Assembly: GCA_007121995.1 (NCBI GenBank)
Contig: SKJK01000042.1
Coordinates: 1 to 5,301, forward strand
From: Desulfobulbaceae bacterium
Lineage (GTDB): Bacteria > Desulfobacterota > Desulfobulbia > Desulfobulbales > Desulfobulbaceae
DNA: 5,301 bases
Direction of reading: 5' to 3'
Below the pieces are notes generated by a model. That model was not told where the DNA came from. It saw only the letters and a list, made by a program, of their open reading frames with translations, and did not search any database. Below, piece after piece: positions 1-5,301 of this stretch (positions are counted from its first letter, which is position 1; every line of letters starts with the position of its first letter). The translations under genes and the position numbers were made by a program.

Positions 1-158
1 TCCAACAGCAGGGCACGATCCCGGAGGTCGGTTTTCAGGTGATCGATATAAAACGCATGACTGGTGGTTGTGGTCAGCCAGGCGGCGAGCACAAGGGAAA
101 AAACCGTGATGCCCACACAGGTGGGGAAGATCTGCCAGAAAAGTCGAATATTACGCAT
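1..158 (-). CDS. phoR: Phosphate regulon sensor histidine kinase PhoR, N-terminal fragment
   Basis: Only the first 52 codons are inside the window; the gene continues past the left edge. The visible protein begins MRNIRLFWQIFPTCVGITVF and has one strongly hydrophobic segment at about residues 10-29, followed by a polar stretch with HAFYIDHLKTDLRDRA. This is the usual start of a membrane-bound sensor kinase: a short cytoplasmic tip, a first transmembrane helix, then an extracytoplasmic or linker region. No catalytic domain is visible, so the PhoR assignment rests on position, 66 bp downstream of phoB on the same strand, as expected for a phoBR operon. Known role in the family: autophosphorylates on His under phosphate limitation and passes phosphate to PhoB. 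The start at 158 is preferred because a weak AGAGA lies 6 bases upstream; an in-frame ATG at 191 would add 11 residues but has no Shine-Dalgarno sequence. Another sensor kinase type remains possible. Confidence 0.82.
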   Translation of the reverse strand, partial: MRNIRLFWQIFPTCVGITVFSLVLAAWLTTTTSHAFYIDHLKTDLRDRALLL

Positions 159-224
159 AGGAATCTCTGTAAACGAAGTTAGAGAGGTCATCTGGTGCGG
201 TCGATAAGGGTGTGGGCAGGGCAA

Positions 225-920
225 TCATTCCCGTATCCGGTACCCGATGCCTCGCACCGTCTCTATACATGATCCTGAAGGGCCAAGTTTTTTGCGCAGA
301 CCGAAGATCTGCACATCCACCGCCCTCGGAGTGATGCTGTAGTCATATCCTCGCACTTGGTCGATGATCTGTTGCCTGGAAAAGACCCAGCCCGGCCTGT
401 TGGCGAGCAGTTCAAGAATGGTAAATTCAGAGGCGGTAAGATGGACTTCTTCACCGTTGACCCGAACTTCATGGCGACCGGGATGGATCTCCATACCGTG
501 GCGAATGATCACACCGGCTGCCTCGTCGAAATCAGGTGGCTGCTCCGGGGTGCGGCGCAGGGCGGCTTCGATCCTGGCAATCAGTACCCGGGCGCTGAAG
601 GGTTTGGTGATGTAATCATCGGCACCGCATTCCAGACCGGAGACGATATCATCCTCCTCGCTTTTCGCGGTAAGCATAATGATCGGGATGGCACGGGTCG
701 ATTCCTGGTTGCGTACTACCCGGCAGACTTCGTTACCATCTTTGCCCGGCAGCATCAGGTCGAGGACCATGGCGTCGAACAGCTCGCGACCGAGTAGTTG
801 CAGCGCCTCTTCACCACTGTCGGCGCAGGTGACATTGAAGCCTGATTTGATCAGGTTGTAACTGACAAGCTGTTGGATGTCGGTATCGTCCTCGACAACC
901 AGAATGCTTGGTTTTTTCAC
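225..920 (-). CDS. phoB: Phosphate regulon response regulator PhoB (OmpR/PhoB family)
   Basis: A complete 231-residue response regulator. Residues 4-122 form a receiver domain: acidic pair D11/D12, phosphoacceptor D54 in VLDLMLPG, T84 in MLTAK, and K106 in TKPF. Residues about 138-231 form an OmpR-type winged-helix DNA-binding domain, with the recognition helix in RAVDVQIFGLRKKLG (199-213) and the C-terminal hairpin ending GIGYRIRE. Length and architecture are normal for the family. The start codon is GTG (918-920), supported by GGGAG eight bases upstream. The neighbours (phoR-like gene after it, phoU divergent, pstCA nearby) identify it as PhoB rather than another OmpR-type regulator. As known for PhoB, the phosphorylated dimer should bind direct repeats spaced 11 bp apart, and two such arrays occur in this window (999-1038 and 3270-3298). 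The first lies about 80 bp upstream of this gene, so autoregulation is plausible. Confidence 0.95.
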   Translation of the reverse strand: MKKPSILVVEDDTDIQQLVSYNLIKSGFNVTCADSGEEALQLLGRELFDAMVLDLMLPGKDGNEVCRVVRNQESTRAIPIIMLTAKSEEDDIVSGLECGADDYITKPFSARVLIARIEAALRRTPEQPPDFDEAAGVIIRHGMEIHPGRHEVRVNGEEVHLTASEFTILELLANRPGWVFSRQQIIDQVRGYDYSITPRAVDVQIFGLRKKLGPSGSCIETVRGIGYRIRE

Positions 921-928
921 GCTGTTTT

Positions 929-933
929 CTCCC
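929..933 (-). promoter_or_regulatory. Ribosome binding site of phoB (supports GTG start)
   Basis: GGGAG on the minus strand, followed by an 8-base spacer and the GTG at 918-920. No in-frame ATG with a comparable site is seen near the conserved N-terminus, so this site fixes the start codon. Confidence 0.7.
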
Positions 934-950
934 AGTAATAATCTGTTTTG

Positions 951-966
951 TGCATATTCTTATGCA
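951..966. repeat. Perfect 6-bp inverted repeat in the phoB leader
   Basis: TGCATA at 951-956 and TATGCA at 961-966 are perfect inverted copies around a 4-base centre. The element lies 30 bases upstream of the phoB start codon, between the Pho box array and the ribosome binding site. It could be a small mRNA hairpin in the phoB leader or a dimeric regulator site. At this size and AT-rich composition it could also be chance. Confidence 0.35.
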
Positions 967-998
967 GCAGTACCCGTGATGCAATAAAAAAGAGAGTG

Positions 999-1038
999 GC
1001 TAACACTATCCTAATCCATTCTTAACCAAGTGGTAACC
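999..1038 (+). promoter_or_regulatory. Predicted Pho box array (PhoB binding site) for phoU and possibly phoB
   Basis: Four 7-bp units follow one another with exactly 4 bp between them: GCTAACA (999-1005), CCTAATC (1010-1016), CTTAACC (1021-1027) and GGTAACC (1032-1038). All share TAA followed by C or T. Seven-bp direct repeats at an 11-bp period, one helical turn, are the known architecture of PhoB sites, and the location between phoB and phoU fits. The sequence differs from the enterobacterial CTGTCAT but resembles the array before pstC in this window. The unit orientation matches phoU; candidate -10 elements downstream are weak (TACCTT at 1048-1053, TATGCT at 1073-1078). PhoB binding is inferred from architecture and context. 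Confidence 0.72.
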
Positions 1039-1196
1039 AAGACCCTGTACCTTGGTATTTGTTACATTATGTTATGCTAAGATCGTTTCGCAACGCATGG
1101 ACGGATCACGGACCGGTCACGACAGGCAGATGGCCGCTTGTCAGGGCAAGAACATAATCCCTTGAATCAGCAAAAAACATCCGTAGGAAATTAACT

Positions 1197-1202
1197 GGAG
1201 GA
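1197..1202 (+). promoter_or_regulatory. Ribosome binding site of phoU (supports GTG start)
   Basis: GGAGGA, a strong Shine-Dalgarno match, sits 5 bases before the GTG at 1208. It selects this start over the in-frame ATG four codons later (MSRHMYF). phoB and phoU therefore both use GTG. Confidence 0.8.
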
Positions 1203-1207
1203 TTCCC

Positions 1208-1879
1208 GTGAGTAGACATATGTATTTTCACCGTGAAATAGATCAGCTCAAGGATATGGTCATTACCCTGGGAACCCTTGTGGAAGACCGCTTGCGCCGC
1301 GCCTGCGCCATCCTTGAAACCAGGGATGAGGAAGAATCCCGCAAGATCATGACCTCGGACTGGGAGATCGACGACATGGAGATCCGGGTCGAGGAGGAGT
1401 GTCTGAAGATTCTTGCTCTGCACCAGCCAGTAGCTCGGGACCTCAGACTGATTGTCGCGGTCATTAAGATTAACAGCGAACTTGAGCGGATAGCCGATAT
1501 TGCCGTCAACCTGTCCAAACGGATTTTGACCATTAACGAGAAAAAAACGAGCGATTTTGTCTATGTGCTCGATTATCAGCCCATGGCCACCAAAATACTG
1601 GCGATGGTCAAAGCGAGCCTGGATGCGCTGGTAACCGAGGACGCCGCTCTGGCCCGGCAGATCTTCCTCATGGATGACGAAGTCAATCGGTCTCGCGATC
1701 AGGCCTATAAAACCGTGATCGAGGAAATTGGCCGTCGGCAGGCTGATGCTGCCAGCTTGGTGAATCTCTATCTGATTGCTCGCCACCTGGAGCGGATTGG
1801 CGACCGGGCCAAAAATATAGCCGAAGAGATCATTTATCTGGTGGAAGGGGAAATCGTCCGCAGCAGCGAAAATCCCTGA
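1208..1879 (+). CDS. phoU: Phosphate signalling regulator PhoU
   Basis: A complete 223-residue, all-helical protein of normal PhoU length. It shows the family's internal duplication: two related halves, each with a metal-binding E/D-rich signature, ELERIADIAVNLSKR at about 91-105 and HLERIGDRAKNIAEEI at about 193-208. The N-terminal HREIDQLKDMVITLG and the segment ARDLRLIVAVIKI (77-89) are also typical. Known role: a peripheral cytoplasmic protein that links the PstSCAB transporter to PhoR, keeping PhoB signalling off when phosphate is sufficient and limiting excess uptake. It stands alone here, divergent from phoB and separated from pstCA by the phosphofructokinase gene, rather than at the end of the pst operon as in E. 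coli. A Pho box array about 170 bp upstream suggests induction with the Pho regulon. Downstream it converges with the phosphofructokinase gene, 61 bp away. Confidence 0.96.
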   Translation: MSRHMYFHREIDQLKDMVITLGTLVEDRLRRACAILETRDEEESRKIMTSDWEIDDMEIRVEEECLKILALHQPVARDLRLIVAVIKINSELERIADIAVNLSKRILTINEKKTSDFVYVLDYQPMATKILAMVKASLDALVTEDAALARQIFLMDDEVNRSRDQAYKTVIEEIGRRQADAASLVNLYLIARHLERIGDRAKNIAEEIIYLVEGEIVRSSENP

Positions 1880-1940
1880 CAGCGGGAACTGGGGACGGTC
1901 GGGGTCGATGAGCCCTGTCGGTGCCCGAAATGTGCGTGAT

Positions 1941-3071
1941 TCAATAGACGTGATTGCCCAGGCAGGTGCCGGTTTCCAGGGCCGCCCGGATCCAGGGATG
2001 ATCAAGAGGGACGACTTTGCGTTTGCCGACCACCTTTTCCAGCGGCACCAACTCGGTGGTCTCTCCTTTCACCGCCACCATACAGCCATAGTGCTGTTCT
2101 TCAATTGCTGCAGCGCAGGCTGATCCCAGGCGTGTCGCCAGGATTCGGTCGGCGGCCGTGGGAGTTCCGCCTCGTTGCAGGTGGCCCAGGATGGTCAATC
2201 GGCTTTCCAGACCGGTGAGGGCTTCCAATTGACGGGTCAAATGCAGCGTGTTGTTGTTCTGCTGGGTTTTAAAGACTTCCAGGGCGGCGGTTGTTTTTCT
2301 TTGCTGTTTGCTGTCACCACCCGCCTGTTTCTTTTTTCGTAATGCAGCCAGTTTTCGAGCACTCTCGATGGAAAGAGCTCCTTCGGAAACCGCAACGATA
2401 CTGAAGTTTTTGCCCCGATGCCGTCGTCTGCGGATGGCATCTGCCACCTGTTTGATGTCGTAGGGGATTTCCGGGATGAGGATGACGTCGGCCCCACTGG
2501 CCATGCCGGCACCGAGACCAAGCCAGCCGGTGTTGTGGCCCATAATTTCAACCACGATGATCCGGTGGTGGCTGTGGGCGGTGGAATGGAGCCGATCAAT
2601 GGCATCGGTGGCAATGGACAGCGCTGTATCAAAGCCGAAGGTGATGTCGGTCATGGCGACATCATTGTCAATGGTTTTCGGCAAGGTCATGATGTGCATA
2701 CCGGCCTGGACCAGCCGGTGGGCGTTTTTCTGGGTCCCGCCTCCGCCGATGCAGATCAGGGCTTCCAGGTTGTGGCGGTGATAATTGTCCAGCATGACTT
2801 CGGTCATGTTCTGCACCCTGGAGCCGACGGGCATTTTATGCGGCTTGTCACGGCTGGTGCCGAGAATGGTGCCACCCAGGGTAAGTATGCCGGAAAGGAT
2901 CTCGCCTTCGAGCAGGACGGTACGGTTTTCCATGAGACCGCGGAATCCATCGCGGAAACCGATGACCTGCATATTATATGCGTTGAGTGCACTTTTGCCG
3001 ATGGCTCGTATGGCTGCATTGAGTCCTGGGCTGTCGCCTCCCGCGGTGAGAATGCCGATGCATCTGGCCAT
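1941..3071 (-). CDS. pfkA: 6-phosphofructokinase, PPi/mixed-donor (group III-like) type
   Basis: A complete 376-residue phosphofructokinase, a cytoplasmic glycolytic enzyme that phosphorylates fructose 6-phosphate to fructose 1,6-bisphosphate. Motifs in order: [12 protein letters not shown] (11-22), GGTILGTSR (66-74), GGGGT (109-113), PKTIDND (131-137) with catalytic base D135, [11 protein letters not shown] (173-183), VSEGA (228-232), and [12 protein letters not shown] (291-302) with sugar-phosphate contacts R291 and H297. The Lys at PKTIDND is the residue typical of PPi-dependent or mixed-donor enzymes (Gly in E. coli PfkA), whereas Gly112 is the ATP-type residue; the Asp before it is replaced by Gly111. 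The phosphoryl donor therefore cannot be settled from sequence. Between E230 and R291 is a Lys/Gln-rich insertion (about 236-280) relative to E. coli. The ATG at 3069-3071 has AAAGGA six bases upstream. It is convergent with phoU and divergent from pstC. Confidence 0.94.
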   Translation of the reverse strand: MARCIGILTAGGDSPGLNAAIRAIGKSALNAYNMQVIGFRDGFRGLMENRTVLLEGEILSGILTLGGTILGTSRDKPHKMPVGSRVQNMTEVMLDNYHRHNLEALICIGGGGTQKNAHRLVQAGMHIMTLPKTIDNDVAMTDITFGFDTALSIATDAIDRLHSTAHSHHRIIVVEIMGHNTGWLGLGAGMASGADVILIPEIPYDIKQVADAIRRRRHRGKNFSIVAVSEGALSIESARKLAALRKKKQAGGDSKQQRKTTAALEVFKTQQNNNTLHLTRQLEALTGLESRLTILGHLQRGGTPTAADRILATRLGSACAAAIEEQHYGCMVAVKGETTELVPLEKVVGKRKVVPLDHPWIRAALETGTCLGNHVY

Positions 3072-3104
3072 GTTTTGTCCTTTTTTGTTGTTCCAGTATC
3101 CAGG

Positions 3105-3124
3105 GCAGGCAGAATTTTGCCTGC
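3105..3124. repeat. Perfect 7-bp inverted repeat in the pfk leader
   Basis: GCAGGCA at 3105-3111 and TGCCTGC at 3118-3124 are perfect inverted copies around a 6-base AT-rich centre; a G-T pair could extend the stem by one. It lies 34-53 bases upstream of the pfk start codon. No T-run follows on either strand, so a terminator is unlikely. An operator for a dimeric repressor or activator of pfk, or a leader mRNA hairpin, are the reasonable readings; neither is demonstrated. Confidence 0.5.
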
Positions 3125-3269
3125 ACCCAGTGAACGTTGACTGCCTTTGAACTGTCCCGCACCGTTCTGTCGCTGTGTGAGTGCGGAGATGAAGAGCAGG
3201 AAGAGTACGTTCCCGATATTGTTGTTGCAGGCGGATTGTAAACCATATTGATCTGCTGGTTGCAACATT

Positions 3270-3298
3270 CCTAACCGAATCCTAATCGTCGCTAAACC
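3270..3298 (+). promoter_or_regulatory. Predicted Pho box array (PhoB binding site) for pstC
   Basis: Three 7-bp units with 4-bp spacers: CCTAACC (3270-3276), CCTAATC (3281-3287) and CTAAACC (3292-3298). A fourth, weaker unit in the same register is TTTAATA (3303-3309). The motif, 11-bp period and orientation relative to the downstream gene match the array before phoU, so the two sites support each other. It sits 76 bp before the pstC start, as expected for PhoB-activated transcription of a phosphate transporter operon. Confidence 0.75.
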
Positions 3299-3305
3299 TG
3301 CTTTT

Positions 3306-3311
3306 AATAAT
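3306..3311 (+). promoter_or_regulatory. Candidate -10 element of the pstC promoter
   Basis: AATAAT matches the sigma-70 -10 consensus at five of six positions and begins 7 bp after the last clear Pho box unit. PhoB-dependent promoters usually lack a good -35, with PhoB taking its place, and none is obvious here. CAGAAT at 3314-3319 is an alternative. Confidence 0.35.
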
Positions 3312-3361
3312 AACAGAATACCTTTGTTCTGTCTCCGGTGAGATGGCCTCGCCGCACAGCA

Positions 3362-3368
3362 AAGGAAG
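3362..3368 (+). promoter_or_regulatory. Ribosome binding site deciding the pstC start
   Basis: AAGGAAG lies 5 bases before the ATG at 3374. An upstream in-frame GTG at 3338 would add 12 residues, including several Arg, and is not preceded by a purine-rich site, so the ATG is preferred. Confidence 0.8.
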
Positions 3369-3373
3369 TATCC

Positions 3374-4762
3374 ATGTCATCTACATCGCTCATCGCCCTT
3401 GTCCTTGTCCTGTCTGCCCTTGCCTATTGGCAGGGAAGGAGACGGGCCCATGCCCTTGCCGTCCATCCTGCAGCCGTGAAAATGCATTCCCGGCCAGGAT
3501 ATCATGGGATGCTCATTGCTCTGTGGTGTGCTCTTCCCGCGCTGGTGATCGTCATCGGTTGGCACATGGCCGCCGACCCATTGATGGTCAATCTAGCCAT
3601 GAAAAGTCTGGTCGAGGCCCAGGGTGATCTCAGCCCGGGACAGCTTAATCTACTGGTCAATGATATGCGCAATCTGGTCTCCGGCAATATTGTTTCCCGG
3701 GAGATCGATCCGCTGCTCCAGGCGGCTGCTGATCAATATGCAGCCCTGCGCCGGCTCAGCAGTGCAGCCCTGGCGGTGGTGGTATTGTCCACGGCGTTGG
3801 GAGCTGCCTATTTCGCCCATAGCCGAATTCGACCGAACCTGCGGGCCAGAAATATGGTGGAACGAACATTTGAGGTTTTTCTGGCCCTGTGTTCCATTTT
3901 TGCGGTTTTCATTACCATTGGCATAGTTTTTTCTCTGTTGTTTGAATCCATTCGTTTTTTTCAGCATGTCTCGCTGACTGAATTTCTTTTCGGTCTGGAC
4001 TGGAGTCCGCAGATGGCGATCCGGGCGGATCAGACCGGCATGAGTTCGGGGAGTTTCGGCGCTGTACCGGTGCTTGCCGGTACCTTTCTTATCTCCGCCA
4101 TCGCCATGTCCATTGCCGTGCCCTTTGGCCTGATGTCGGCCATTTATCTCTCCGAATATGCGGGGCCGAAGTTTCGCGCCATTGTCAAGCCCATGCTTGA
4201 AATCCTCGCCGGGGTGCCCACGGTGGTTTATGGATTTTTTGCTGCCCTGGTGGTGGCACCCTTTATCCGCAATCTCGGGACCACACTGGGTCTGTCGGTC
4301 TCCTCGGAAAGTGCCCTCGCCGCCGGGCTGGTCATGGGTATTATGATTATCCCCTTTGTGTCCTCACTCTCCGATGATGTGATCAACGCCGTACCCCAGT
4401 CGCTACGGGACGGTTCCTACGGGCTGGGAGCCACCAGGAGCGAAACCATCAAACTGGTCGTCCTGCCGGCGGCTCTGCCGGGCATTGTCGGCTCCATCCT
4501 GCTGGCTGTGTCGCGGGCCATTGGTGAGACTATGATCGTGGTCATGGCTGCCGGCCTGGCCGCTAATCTCACCGCCAATCCTCTGCAGGCGGTTACTACG
4601 GTGACCGTGCAGATTGTTACCTTATTGGTTGGCGACCAGGAGTTTGACAGTCCTAAGACTCTGGCGGCCTTTGCCCTGGGCATGCTGCTGTTCGTGGTCA
4701 CCTTGATCCTCAATGTCATCGCCCTTTATGTGGTCCGCAAATACCGGGAAGAATATGAATAA
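3374..4762 (+). CDS. pstC: Phosphate ABC transporter permease PstC
   Basis: A 462-residue inner-membrane permease of the PstSCAB high-affinity phosphate importer; it pairs with PstA, with PstB as ATPase and PstS as binding protein. The C-terminal half (about 228-458) is the conserved transport domain: SGSFGAVPVLAGTFLIS, the LEILAGVPTVVYGFFA segment, an EAA-type loop SYGLGATRSETIKLVVLP (348-365) that would contact PstB, and SRAIGETMIV (380-389), a conserved PstC motif. The N-terminal half has extra hydrophobic segments near 4-18, 44-65, 130-149 and 166-190, with a polar stretch of about 65 residues between the second and third. This makes it much longer than E. coli PstC (about 320 residues) and matches the extended PstC class with a PstC N-terminal domain (DUF3708-like). 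pstC is the first gene after the Pho box, with no pstS before it, and pstA follows with an 8-bp overlap. Confidence 0.96.
   Translation: MSSTSLIALVLVLSALAYWQGRRRAHALAVHPAAVKMHSRPGYHGMLIALWCALPALVIVIGWHMAADPLMVNLAMKSLVEAQGDLSPGQLNLLVNDMRNLVSGNIVSREIDPLLQAAADQYAALRRLSSAALAVVVLSTALGAAYFAHSRIRPNLRARNMVERTFEVFLALCSIFAVFITIGIVFSLLFESIRFFQHVSLTEFLFGLDWSPQMAIRADQTGMSSGSFGAVPVLAGTFLISAIAMSIAVPFGLMSAIYLSEYAGPKFRAIVKPMLEILAGVPTVVYGFFAALVVAPFIRNLGTTLGLSVSSESALAAGLVMGIMIIPFVSSLSDDVINAVPQSLRDGSYGLGATRSETIKLVVLPAALPGIVGSILLAVSRAIGETMIVVMAAGLAANLTANPLQAVTTVTVQIVTLLVGDQEFDSPKTLAAFALGMLLFVVTLILNVIALYVVRKYREEYE
4746..4751 (+). promoter_or_regulatory. Ribosome binding site of pstA inside the end of pstC
   Basis: GGGAAG lies 3 bases before the ATG at 4755, within the last codons of pstC. 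The spacing is short, and the ATG overlaps the pstC end, so translational coupling of the two permeases is likely. Confidence 0.5.
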
Positions 4763-5301
4763 CGAAACAACCGGCACCAAGCATCTGGAAGGAAAAGCAG
4801 CTCTGTCGGAAAAACAGCCTTCCACCATGGACAGGGTCAATATCCGCCTGGCACAACGGTATCGCAAAGAGCGACGTTTCCGCAGGTTCGGCTTCGCAGC
4901 GATTATCTCCAGTCTGCTATTTCTGTTCCTGCTTCTTGGTACCATTGTTGCCAACGGCTGGACCGCCTTTCGTCAGACTGAAGTCCTGCTGGATGTTTAT
5001 TTCGATCCGGAAGTGCTTGCTGTGCATAATCTGGCCACAGCTAATTACAATGCTCTGATACGGGATGCGCTGCTGGTCCAGTTTCCCGATGTTCAGGGGC
5101 GACGTGACCGAATCACACTCGGCAAGCTGGTGAGCAGCGGTGCAGCCTTCGAGTTGCAGCGCATGGTTGTCGCTCAGCCGGAGTTGATCGGCACCACCAG
5201 ATCATTGTGGCTTTTGGCTGACGATGAAGTTGATATGTTTGTTAAGGGCCATATACCCCGCAACGTTCCCGAGACGGAGCGCCGGATTTCCGATCAACAG
5301 A
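4755..5301 (+). CDS. pstA: Phosphate ABC transporter permease PstA, N-terminal part
   Basis: The first 182 codons of an open frame that continues past the right edge. The protein starts MNNETTGTKH with a polar tail, then a basic segment QRYRKERRFRRFG (35-46), a transmembrane helix at about 47-67, and NGWTAFRQTEVLLDV (67-81), followed by a soluble region. The RYRKERRFRRFG, helix and AFRQTE pattern is typical of PstA proteins with the DUF3333-like N-terminal domain, as found in many alpha- and other proteobacteria. The permease core with its EAA loop is not in the window, so the assignment relies on this N-terminal signature and on position directly after pstC, overlapping it by 8 bp in the normal pstC-pstA order. 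Known role: the second membrane subunit of the phosphate importer. The region after residue 70 is probably extracytoplasmic. Expression should follow pstC from the Pho box promoter. Confidence 0.91.
   Translation, partial: MNNETTGTKHLEGKAALSEKQPSTMDRVNIRLAQRYRKERRFRRFGFAAIISSLLFLFLLLGTIVANGWTAFRQTEVLLDVYFDPEVLAVHNLATANYNALIRDALLVQFPDVQGRRDRITLGKLVSSGAAFELQRMVVAQPELIGTTRSLWLLADDEVDMFVKGHIPRNVPETERRISDQQ

Larger units (their letters stand above)
3072..3373. other. Divergent intergenic region between pfk and pstC
   Basis: About 300 bases with no credible gene of its own. It holds the pfk ribosome binding site (AAAGGA, minus strand, 3078-3083), a perfect inverted repeat at 3105-3124, the Pho box array at 3270-3298 with a candidate -10, and the pstC ribosome binding site at 3362-3368. 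In 3125-3269 I see no further motif, repeat or RNA structure, and no convincing -35/-10 pair for pfk. Confidence 0.7.

Noticed and set aside
159..191. Upstream in-frame ATG for the phoR-like gene
   Set aside because: It has no ribosome binding site; the ATG at 158 gives a more usual N-terminus, though the evidence is not decisive.
1880..1940. Possible bidirectional terminator or REP-like element between the convergent phoU and pfk genes
   Set aside because: GC-rich with short imperfect pairings (for example GGGGTC with GAGCCC) but no strong stem and no T-run on either strand; a REP assignment would need further copies elsewhere in the genome.
1106..2005. 299-codon open frame on the minus strand
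   Set aside because: It is antisense to phoU along its whole length, has no recognisable domain or good ribosome binding site, and phoU is certain.
2418..3140. 240-codon open frame on the plus strand
   Set aside because: It is antisense to the phosphofructokinase gene; its His/Gly/Asp-rich composition is what a reversed coding strand gives.
2804..3268. 154-codon minus-strand frame reaching into the pfk-pstC intergenic region
   Set aside because: It overlaps the conserved N-terminus of phosphofructokinase out of frame, and its non-overlapping part shows no motif or coding character.
3338..3373. 12-codon upstream extension of pstC from a GTG
   Set aside because: There is no Shine-Dalgarno sequence before it, the added residues are not PstC-like, and AAGGAAG is well placed for the ATG at 3374.

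Overview
The window is a phosphate-starvation (Pho) locus from a Gram-negative bacterium. The two-component pair phoB-phoR lies on the minus strand. On the plus strand are phoU and, after an inserted minus-strand phosphofructokinase gene, the first two genes of a high-affinity phosphate transporter operon (pstC, pstA). Gene content, the extended PstC/PstA forms and the style of the phosphofructokinase suggest a proteobacterium in the broad sense, most plausibly a sulfate- or sulfur-metabolising Desulfobacterota such as Desulfobulbales. That placement is an inference from general resemblance, not from a marker gene.

Layout, left to right. 1-158 (-): N-terminus of a membrane histidine kinase, PhoR, cut by the window edge. 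225-920 (-): PhoB response regulator with a GTG start. 921-1207: divergent regulatory region with four 7-bp units at an exact 11-bp period (999-1038), read as a Pho box array. 1208-1879 (+): PhoU, GTG start. 1880-1940: short convergent gap without a recognisable terminator. 1941-3071 (-): 6-phosphofructokinase of the PPi/mixed-donor type. 3072-3373: divergent region with a 20-bp inverted repeat close to pfk and a second Pho box array (3270-3298) close to pstC. 3374-4762 (+): PstC. 4755-5301 (+): PstA, overlapping pstC by 8 bp and running off the right edge.

How it fits together: PhoR and PhoB sense and transduce low phosphate. Phosphorylated PhoB would bind the two repeat arrays and drive phoU and pstCA, and possibly its own operon from the shared phoB/phoU region. 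PhoU couples transporter status to PhoR. pstS and pstB are not in the window, and no pstS precedes pstC, so pstC leads this transcript.

I see no mobile element, CRISPR array, tRNA or rRNA, and no clear undescribed system. The points most worth a second look are the apparent lineage-specific Pho box (consensus near CCTAACC repeated every 11 bp, unlike enterobacterial CTGTCAT), the phosphofructokinase embedded in the Pho cluster with its unusual GGGGT/PKTIDND active-site combination, and two perfect inverted repeats in leader regions.
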